11,162 nucleotides of DNA from Phycisphaerales bacterium (GTDB taxonomy: Bacteria > Planctomycetota > Phycisphaerae > Sedimentisphaerales > Anaerobacaceae): contig DSDB01000449.1 of assembly GCA_011057845.1 (NCBI GenBank), positions 1-11,162 of the forward strand. The letters run 5' to 3'. This document shows, piece after piece, positions 5,946 to 11,162 of this stretch (positions are counted from its first letter, which is position 1; every line of letters begins with the position of its first letter). The notes under the pieces were generated by a model. It was not told the DNA's origin. It made no database searches and saw only the letters and a program-made list of their open reading frames with translations. Position numbers and translations under genes: made by a program.

Positions 5946-7178
5946 TCAACTCAGCGATTCTGTCAGGGGGCCCAGCGTCAGGCATGTGAAACGGCCCGGC
6001 CGCAGGTCTCGAATCAGGCCGACGACATCCTCGACGGTTACGGCCTTGATGGCCTCGACGTCCTGTTCGATCGGGCAGTACCGCCCCAGATACATCCAGT
6101 TGAATCCGAGATCGACCAAGCGGCCCATGGGAACCTCGTTCTTGAGCACAAGGGTGCTGAGAACCTTGTTGCGGGCCATGGTCAGTTCGTCCTCGGTCAC
6201 ACCATGGGCGGCCAACTGTGCGAATACCCGTTCGAGGACGCCATAAACGGTCTGTAACTTGTTGCCGGCACAGGAGATATAGCTGCAAAAGACGCCCGTG
6301 CCGTCCATCGCGCTGAACTGCATGGAGGCCTCATCGGCAAGGGCCGTATCGACGAGTTCCCAGTAGAAACGCGAGCCGACAGAGTCGCCGATGATGCAGG
6401 CGAGCATGTGGGCGGCGAAGCGGCGGCCGTCCTGGGCGGCGACCCCTTCGCTCATGAGGCAGATATGTTCGCGGACAAGGTTCGCCTTCTCGATCCGCCG
6501 GCGCAGGCCGCTACCGGGGCAGTGTTCCATTGGGCGGTCGGCGGGCTCGACCGGCCATCCGGAGCAGCCCTGCTCGACGGCGGCGAAGATGCGGTCGGGG
6601 TCGAAGCGGCCGGTGCATGCGAAAACCAGGTTGTTGGGACTGTAGCGACGGTTGAAGTACTCCCGCATCCGCCCGGCCGAAAGGGCGTCGATGCTCTCGA
6701 TGCTGCCGAGGACGCTGTTGGCGCACGGGTGCTCGCCGAAGTGCAGGCTGCGGCAACGGTCCATGACGTCGAAGCTCGGCATGTCCATGTACATCGCGAT
6801 CTCTTCCTTGATCACGTTCTTCTCGATGGCGAAGTCCTCCTCTCGCAGGGCCGGACGCATCAGCTCGATCCACAGGCGCGTGACTTCTTCGAGGTACTCC
6901 GGCAGAACGGCGGCGTAGTAGACGGTGCTCTCCTCGCTTGTGAAGGCGTTGAACTGCGCTCCCGTGCGGTCGAAGGCCTCGTTGACCTCGCACGGACTCA
7001 GACGCTCCGTGCCTTTGAAGAGCATGTGTTCGAGGAAATGGGAGACACCGTTGATTTCAAGGATCTCGTCGCGGGCGCCGGTTCGGACGAAGAAGCCGAC
7101 GGCGGCGGATTCGGCGCTGGGATTGACCTCGCCGATGAGGACGAGTCCGTTATCGAGTTGGCGGGTAGTGAAGGACAT
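5946..7178 (-). CDS. M16B zinc metallopeptidase, catalytic subunit
   Basis: A 410-residue insulinase/pitrilysin-type peptidase of the two-domain M16B size. The inverted zinc motif HFLEH is at 47-51 (His47, catalytic Glu50, His51) in 'GVSHFLEHMLFKGTERLS', and the third ligand is a Glu in 'KNVIKEEIAMY' (Glu125/126). The second half has the M16 C-domain fold but lacks the R/Y pair: the equivalent segment reads SRFYWELVDTALADEA. Family knowledge: M16B enzymes often work as heterodimers in which one subunit binds zinc and the other supplies an Arg/Tyr pair that helps hold substrate. The gene just upstream has exactly the complementary features. No signal peptide is seen. The start (MSFTTRQLDNGLVLIGE) fits the family, although no Shine-Dalgarno precedes it. 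A 73-nt gap containing a repeat separates it from the upstream subunit gene. Confidence 0.93.
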   Translation of the reverse strand: MSFTTRQLDNGLVLIGEVNPSAESAAVGFFVRTGARDEILEINGVSHFLEHMLFKGTERLSPCEVNEAFDRTGAQFNAFTSEESTVYYAAVLPEYLEEVTRLWIELMRPALREEDFAIEKNVIKEEIAMYMDMPSFDVMDRCRSLHFGEHPCANSVLGSIESIDALSAGRMREYFNRRYSPNNLVFACTGRFDPDRIFAAVEQGCSGWPVEPADRPMEHCPGSGLRRRIEKANLVREHICLMSEGVAAQDGRRFAAHMLACIIGDSVGSRFYWELVDTALADEASMQFSAMDGTGVFCSYISCAGNKLQTVYGVLERVFAQLAAHGVTEDELTMARNKVLSTLVLKNEVPMGRLVDLGFNWMYLGRYCPIEQDVEAIKAVTVEDVVGLIRDLRPGRFTCLTLGPLTESLS

Positions 7179-7198
7179 GATGTGTTGGTGTCTGGGGT

Positions 7199-7211
7199 TC
7201 GCAATATGCGA
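7199..7211. repeat. Short palindrome TCGCA-ATA-TGCGA
   Basis: 5-bp arms around a 3-nt centre in the AT-rich gap between the two M16 genes, beside the ACAGAT repeat. It may be part of the same inserted intergenic element. Confidence 0.35.
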
Positions 7212-7222
7212 TTTATGATTTA

Positions 7223-7252
7223 TTAGCCACAGATTTCACAGATGCTACAGAT
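7223..7252. repeat. Intergenic ACAGAT repeat, three copies with 9-nt period
   Basis: On the + strand ACAGAT occurs at 7229-7234, 7238-7243 and 7247-7252, each 9 nt apart, preceded by TTAGCC. Read in the other direction it is 'ATCTGT...' in register with the genes. From memory, 'GCCACAGATTTCACAGAT'-type sequences recur between genes in several planctomycete and environmental bacterial genomes, so this is probably one copy of a dispersed element. Its right end reaches the stop codon (7252-7254) of the upstream M16 gene. It makes the 73-nt gap AT-rich and unlike its surroundings. Confidence 0.6.
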
Positions 7253-8502
7253 TACTCATGTCGTTGTTGCTCGACGTCGATGGGCCTGGGACCAATGGTA
7301 ACAACCGTGAAGTCGGTGAAGGGGTGGCGGCGGAGGAAATCGCGGACGGAACCGAGGGTGGTCGCGTCGATGCGGCGTTTGATCTCGTCGAGGCTTCGAA
7401 CACGGCCGAGCAGATAGTGGTCCATACCGATGCCGCCGACGCGGTTGCTGGAGGACTCGCTGTGCATGATGACGGCGGACTTGAGGCCCGCCTTGGCGCG
7501 GTTGATCTCGTCCTGCGTGATGCCCTCGGAAAGTCCGCGGAACTGTTCGGCCGTAACGTCAAAGGTCTCCCGGGCCTTGTCGGGGGTGGTTCCGGCGTAG
7601 CACAGGACGCCGGCGGCGTTGCGCAGGCCGTGGTAGCGGGCGCCGATGGCGTAGCAGAGGCCGCGCTTCTCGCGGACCTCGGTGAACAGCCGCGCGCTCA
7701 TGCCGCCCGAGAGCACCGATACGGCGACACGGGCATCGTAGTAGTCCTCGTCGGCGGGCTTGACGCAGGCGGTCATCAGACCGATATGGACCTGGGCGCC
7801 GTCATTAGGGATGTGGGTATAATGTCGGCCGGGCCCCTTGAGCTGCGGCTCCGGGGCGTCGATCCCCCTGCGTGAGCCGAAGCGGTCCTCGAGTTGGCGG
7901 CAGATGGCCGGGAAGTCGTACCTGCCGGTGACCGCGAAAAGCATCTGGGAGATGTCGAAACGCCGGGCGATGAGGCGGCGGGTCTGTTCGGCGGTCAGTT
8001 GTTCAAGTTCGGCGACATTCCCTTCGGTGTTACGGCCCAGAGGATGCGGGTAGAACTGATCTCTCAGATGGAGCGCCACCTTCTGGCGGGGGTCGTCGTC
8101 GAGGCTGTGGACGGCGTCGATGGCGAGTTCCCGGGCGGGGGCGAATTGCTCATCGGTCAGATGGGGCGCGAGAATCGTATCGGCATAGAGGTCGATGGCG
8201 GCCGCGAGATTACCGGCCTCCATCGCCGCCCCGACACTCAGGTGGGAACTGCTCACGGAGTCCATCCGGTGCAGGCCCAGGCGGTCCATGGCGTCGCTGA
8301 GTTGCCGGCTGTCTCGCTCGCCGGCGCCGCGGAATATCCAGTCGCAGATGACGTTGGCCGCGCCGCAGCAACCGTCCGGCAGCATCGCCGCCCCGGCCGG
8401 GATCATGAAGTTGAAGGCCGCCGAGGCCACGTGGGGCATTGGTTCGCCGAGGATGACCATGCCGTTATCGAGGATGTGCGTGTCGGGCGTTGTCGTCATC
8501 AT
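7252..8502 (-). CDS. M16B peptidase-like subunit without zinc motif (R/Y subunit)
   Basis: A 416-residue M16 family protein. The N-domain aligns with the partner subunit ('THILDNGMVILGEPMP', 'GAANVICDWIFRGAGERDS'), but the HxxEH zinc site is replaced by NVICD (50-54), so it cannot be catalytic alone. The C-domain keeps 'GGMSARLFTEVREKRGLCY' (267-284) with the Arg277/Tyr284 pair typical of the non-catalytic M16B subunit. It therefore probably forms a heterodimer with the next gene product. The chosen start is the ATG at 8502, which shares one base with the GH2 stop (TGATG); a second ATG follows immediately. No Shine-Dalgarno precedes it, so translation probably depends on termination of the GH2 gene. 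The upstream in-frame extension to 8775 is GH2 coding sequence in another frame and is excluded. Confidence 0.92.
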   Translation of the reverse strand: MMTTTPDTHILDNGMVILGEPMPHVASAAFNFMIPAGAAMLPDGCCGAANVICDWIFRGAGERDSRQLSDAMDRLGLHRMDSVSSSHLSVGAAMEAGNLAAAIDLYADTILAPHLTDEQFAPARELAIDAVHSLDDDPRQKVALHLRDQFYPHPLGRNTEGNVAELEQLTAEQTRRLIARRFDISQMLFAVTGRYDFPAICRQLEDRFGSRRGIDAPEPQLKGPGRHYTHIPNDGAQVHIGLMTACVKPADEDYYDARVAVSVLSGGMSARLFTEVREKRGLCYAIGARYHGLRNAAGVLCYAGTTPDKARETFDVTAEQFRGLSEGITQDEINRAKAGLKSAVIMHSESSSNRVGGIGMDHYLLGRVRSLDEIKRRIDATTLGSVRDFLRRHPFTDFTVVTIGPRPIDVEQQRHE

Positions 8503-11162
8503 CAGCGGGCCGGGGAGAGGGTGAAGGTCAGGGAGTAAGGTTTCTCGCCCGGCAGGGTGTACTGCGGGTGCGTGCGGGCGCCCCAAGAGTTGTCGCCGCC
8601 GACGCCGTGAAGCTTGTAGTCCACGAAGACGGTGTTGAAGTCGCGGCGGGGCAGCTCGTAGGGGTGAGCGGCCTGTTCGACATCGGCCATGGTATAGGGC
8701 CACGCGCTGAAGCTGATGGGCCCGGCCCCTTCGATCCGCAGGCCCACGCCCGTGCGGCCATTGAGGGCAAACCATCGCGTGTCGGTCCGGTTGCCCGTGT
8801 CCTGCGGGCGGACATAAGGGAAGACCATGTCATCGACCGTGTGCTCGTACACGGCGATTTCGCCGCCGGTCTTGCGGTCCTCGTAGGTCTCCTGTGGGCC
8901 GCGGCCGTACCACGTAACGTTGTTTAGTACAGCAGGAACGGCGAAGATGACACCGAAACGGGGCATCAAGGGCATTTGGACACCCGATGGGGGCTGATAG
9001 GCGGCCTCAACGGCGACATGCCCTCGTGCGTCAACACTATAGCTGAGCTGATAGTCGGCGTCGTTGACGGGCAGCTTCGTCTTGGCGGTGATCTTCACAA
9101 GACCGCGTTCGGTCGCGGCCTGGATTGTTGTGACCTTTCGCCCCGCGGCGACGGCCCGCCACGGACCAAGTCGGCCGAGGTAGTTGTTGCGGTACTGGTT
9201 GTCGTTCGGGGTCTTCCAGAAGTTGGGGACCAAGGGCGAAACCAGCATCTCCCGCTCGTTGTAGATGAGGGATTCGAGGGCGGCCGTGGCACGATCGATC
9301 ACCACCGAGAAACGTTCGCCCTTGACCATGTAGGCCCGGTCGGTAACGACGAGCTTGGGCGGATCCTGGGGCGCAGAGGCCGCCTTCTCAGGCATGGGGC
9401 GGACCTCGAACTGGTCCCAGGCGACGACGTGGCCCTTCGGCGCCCAGGCGGTGTCCTGCGGCAGCTCAAACGAGACCGTCAGAAGCAACTCGCCGCGACG
9501 CTCCCTCTTGAAGGGGACCGTGACCTGCTGCCTGGACTGTGGGGCGATATCGAGACGGCCGAGGCGGCCCGACTCAACGACCCGGCCGTCGGCCCGCAGA
9601 AGCCATGTGCATTCGTACTGGTTGAGATTCGTGAAGTAGAACTTGTTATGGACGGTGAATCGACCGCGGGCGCCCGTTTCGGCGGTCACTTTGACGTTCT
9701 GGTAGACCTTCTTGACCTCCCACAGGTGCGGATTGGGGCGGCGGTCCGGCTGAATCAGGCCGTTGCAGCAGAAGTTGCCGTCGTTGGGTTTGTCGTTGAA
9801 GTCGCCGCCGTAGGCGAAGAAGGTTTTGAGGCCTCTCGGGTTATTGTCCACCTTCTCGCCCGTGACCTCGGTCAGGGGCATATCGAGGACGAGGCCGTCG
9901 CCGCCGCGTGAGGCGGGGTCGGCAACCTCGGCGGCCGTCAGGGCCCGGTTATAGATGCGGGCGTTGCGAATCGGAAGGTTGGAGACGCGATCGGTGACTT
10001 CGGAGTTGCGGCCGATATTGACGGGGTGGGAACTGGACTGCATCGGGGCGTTGACCTCCATGCGCCCTACCTGCTTGCCATTGACATAGAGAACCGAGGT
10101 CTTACCGTCAAAGACGGCCGTGATGCGGTTCCAGCCGTCGCCCAGGCCGGCCTGGGCGTAGTTTACGTACAGGCCCACCCATCTGTCGGTGAAGACGGTG
10201 AAGTTGAGCCCATCGTTACTGTAACGCAGCAGGTACTGATGGTCGCCCTTGGAGATAATGGGGCAGTAGGTCAGGGTGGTGCGGCCCTTGACCTCGGCCT
10301 CGAGGGTGACGGCCTCGGTGAGGTTCAGGGCCGGATCGTCACCGACCACGACGGGTCCGAGCAGGCCCTGATCGGTAACCTTGCCAAGAGCCGTACCGCC
10401 GGTCTTTGCCCCGGCACGGCTGCGGACACGGTCGCGCTTGAGATCAGGGACGGCCTTGACCAGGCCCTGGTCCACCCAATCCCAGATACAGCCGCCCTGT
10501 AACGCCGGGTAGGCCTCGATGGCGTCCCAGTAGTCCTGGAGGTTGCCGACGCTGTTGCCCATGGCGTGGGCGTATTCGCACTGAATCAGCGGCCGGGTGA
10601 TGCCCGGCTTGCGAGCGTAGCGAATCATACTCTCGATAGTCGCGTACATCGGCACGACAACGTCGGTGTGCGGTCCCTCGCCGGCCTGCTCGTAATGCAC
10701 CGGACGGGAGGGGTCGAACTTGCGGACCCAGCTTGACGTGGCCAGATAGTTGCAGCCGTCGCCGCCCTCGTTGCCCAGCGACCACATGATGATGCAGGGG
10801 TGGTTCTTGTCGCGGTGGACCATCCGGGTGGTGCGGTCGAGGTGGGCCTTCTCCCAGCGGGGGTCGTTGGCCAGGGGCCGGTTGTCGTGGGCCTCGATGT
10901 TGGCCTCGTCGATGACGTAGAGGCCGTACCGGTCGCACAGCTCGTACCAGCGGGGGCAGTTGGGGTAGTGGCTGGTTCGGACGGTGTTGATGTTGAACTG
11001 CTTCATCAGGGTGATGTCGCGGACCATGGATGCTTCGCTGACGTAGTGGCCGGTGATGGGGTCGTGCTCGTGGCGGTTGACGCCCTTGATGAGAATCGGT
11101 TGGCCGTTGACGAGCAGTTGGGCGTTGCGAATCTCGACCTTGCGAAAGCCCACATCGCAGCC
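8502..11162 (-). CDS. LacZ-like GH2 beta-galactosidase with inserted LamG domain, N-terminus beyond window
   Basis: The visible 886 residues correspond to E. coli LacZ from about residue 330 to the end. The frame runs off the right edge (GCDVGFRKVEI...), so the start is not in view. Numbering from the first visible residue: 'GVNRHEHDP' (27-35), 'SHYPN', 'DEANIEAH', 'NHP', 'WSLGNEGGDG' with acid/base Glu132, 'CEYAHAMGNS' with nucleophile Glu196, and 'WDWVDQGL' (227-234). LacZ continues within about 14 residues to AYGGDF, but here about 215 residues intervene before 'AYGGDFNDKPND' (450-461). The insert contains a LamG/ConA-like jellyroll ('WNRITAVFDGKTSVLYVNGKQVG', 'NIGRNS', 'ARIYNRALTAAEV'). 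The rest matches LacZ domains 4-5 ('WYGRGPQETYEDR', 'HGVGGDNSW'). It should cleave beta-galactosides. It is first of the genes seen in an apparent unit with the M16 pair; its stop overlaps the next start. Confidence 0.94.
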   Translation of the reverse strand, partial: GCDVGFRKVEIRNAQLLVNGQPILIKGVNRHEHDPITGHYVSEASMVRDITLMKQFNINTVRTSHYPNCPRWYELCDRYGLYVIDEANIEAHDNRPLANDPRWEKAHLDRTTRMVHRDKNHPCIIMWSLGNEGGDGCNYLATSSWVRKFDPSRPVHYEQAGEGPHTDVVVPMYATIESMIRYARKPGITRPLIQCEYAHAMGNSVGNLQDYWDAIEAYPALQGGCIWDWVDQGLVKAVPDLKRDRVRSRAGAKTGGTALGKVTDQGLLGPVVVGDDPALNLTEAVTLEAEVKGRTTLTYCPIISKGDHQYLLRYSNDGLNFTVFTDRWVGLYVNYAQAGLGDGWNRITAVFDGKTSVLYVNGKQVGRMEVNAPMQSSSHPVNIGRNSEVTDRVSNLPIRNARIYNRALTAAEVADPASRGGDGLVLDMPLTEVTGEKVDNNPRGLKTFFAYGGDFNDKPNDGNFCCNGLIQPDRRPNPHLWEVKKVYQNVKVTAETGARGRFTVHNKFYFTNLNQYECTWLLRADGRVVESGRLGRLDIAPQSRQQVTVPFKRERRGELLLTVSFELPQDTAWAPKGHVVAWDQFEVRPMPEKAASAPQDPPKLVVTDRAYMVKGERFSVVIDRATAALESLIYNEREMLVSPLVPNFWKTPNDNQYRNNYLGRLGPWRAVAAGRKVTTIQAATERGLVKITAKTKLPVNDADYQLSYSVDARGHVAVEAAYQPPSGVQMPLMPRFGVIFAVPAVLNNVTWYGRGPQETYEDRKTGGEIAVYEHTVDDMVFPYVRPQDTGNRTDTRWFALNGRTGVGLRIEGAGPISFSAWPYTMADVEQAAHPYELPRRDFNTVFVDYKLHGVGGDNSWGARTHPQYTLPGEKPYSLTFTLSPAR
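9825..10440 (-). other. LamG-like jellyroll insertion inside the GH2 catalytic barrel
   Basis: About 205 residues interrupt the loop between WDWVDQGL and AYGGDF near the end of the TIM barrel. The core, about 140 residues (roughly 9909-10331), shows LamG marks: an early 'LTEAVTLEAEVKG' strand, 'PIISKGDHQYLLR', 'DGWNRITAVFDG', 'VLYVNGKQVG', 'NIGRNSE' and 'IRNARIYNRALTAAEVAD'. Flanks rich in Lys/Arg/Gly before it and a 'GLVLDMPLTEV' segment after it serve as linkers. Such domains often bind carbohydrate. The reading frame is intact through the insert, so it is part of the enzyme and not a disruption. Confidence 0.85.

Noticed and set aside
6408..7226. Open frame of 272 codons on the + strand
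   Set aside because: Antisense to the catalytic M16 subunit, whose HFLEH motif and full length are clear.
8503..8775. N-terminal extension of the R/Y M16 subunit
   Set aside because: These codons are the out-of-frame reading of the GH2 C-terminus and are Arg-rich without M16 similarity; the family-like start is at 8502.
11151..11153. GTG as the start of the GH2 gene
   Set aside because: The frame continues upstream as GCDV-GFRKVEI, which matches the interior of LacZ, so the gene extends past the right edge.
1..11162. CRISPR array, tRNA/rRNA genes, insertion sequence or phage genes
   Set aside because: No regular direct-repeat/spacer pattern, cloverleaf-like sequence, transposase or phage motif was seen on either strand.

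Overview
The window looks like a piece of a high-GC bacterial genome, most consistent with Planctomycetota (Phycisphaerae/Sedimentisphaerales-like) or a similar polysaccharide degrader. The reasons are an S1-type sulfatase tail, a LacZ-like GH2 enzyme with an inserted LamG jellyroll, a TonB-dependent receptor, a divergent M16 peptidase pair, starts with weak or absent Shine-Dalgarno sequences, and a short intergenic ACAGAT repeat. The lineage is an inference from gene content; there is no rRNA or marker gene here.

Layout from left to right. Positions 1-144 (+) hold the last 47 codons of a sulfatase. It runs tail to tail, with a 4-bp overlap, into a minus-strand gene set that in transcription order is a TonB-dependent receptor (4909-2906), a YfiR-family lipoprotein (2899-2267) and a CHASE8-HAMP hybrid histidine kinase (2219-141). 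Spacings are 6 and 47 nt, so this is probably one operon. A gene-free leader of about 480 nt (4910-5386) lies upstream. Next comes a small, very basic, low-complexity protein of unknown function (5851-5387) with its own convincing sigma-70-like promoter (5878-5907) and a strong Shine-Dalgarno.

The right half is a second minus-strand unit: a LacZ-like GH2 beta-galactosidase whose N-terminus lies beyond the right edge (11162-8502), then two M16B peptidase subunits. The upstream subunit (8502-7252) has lost the zinc motif but keeps the R/Y pair. The downstream one (7178-5946) has HFLEH but lacks the R/Y pair. The GH2 stop and the first M16 start overlap as TGATG. A dispersed-type repeat sits between the two M16 genes.

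How the genes may work together: the receptor, YfiR and kinase form a plausible envelope sensory module. In the known YfiBNR system YfiR restrains a CHASE8-type periplasmic domain of a diguanylate cyclase; here the CHASE8 domain sits on a hybrid kinase and the outer-membrane partner is a TonB-dependent receptor. The flanking sulfatase and beta-galactosidase suggest use of (sulfated) galactose-containing glycans, but a regulatory link to the sensory module is only a hypothesis. The M16 pair probably acts as a heterodimeric zinc peptidase. The most interesting candidates are the TBDR-YfiR-CHASE8 kinase module, the jellyroll inserted in the GH2 barrel, and the unknown basic protein with its palindrome-containing promoter.
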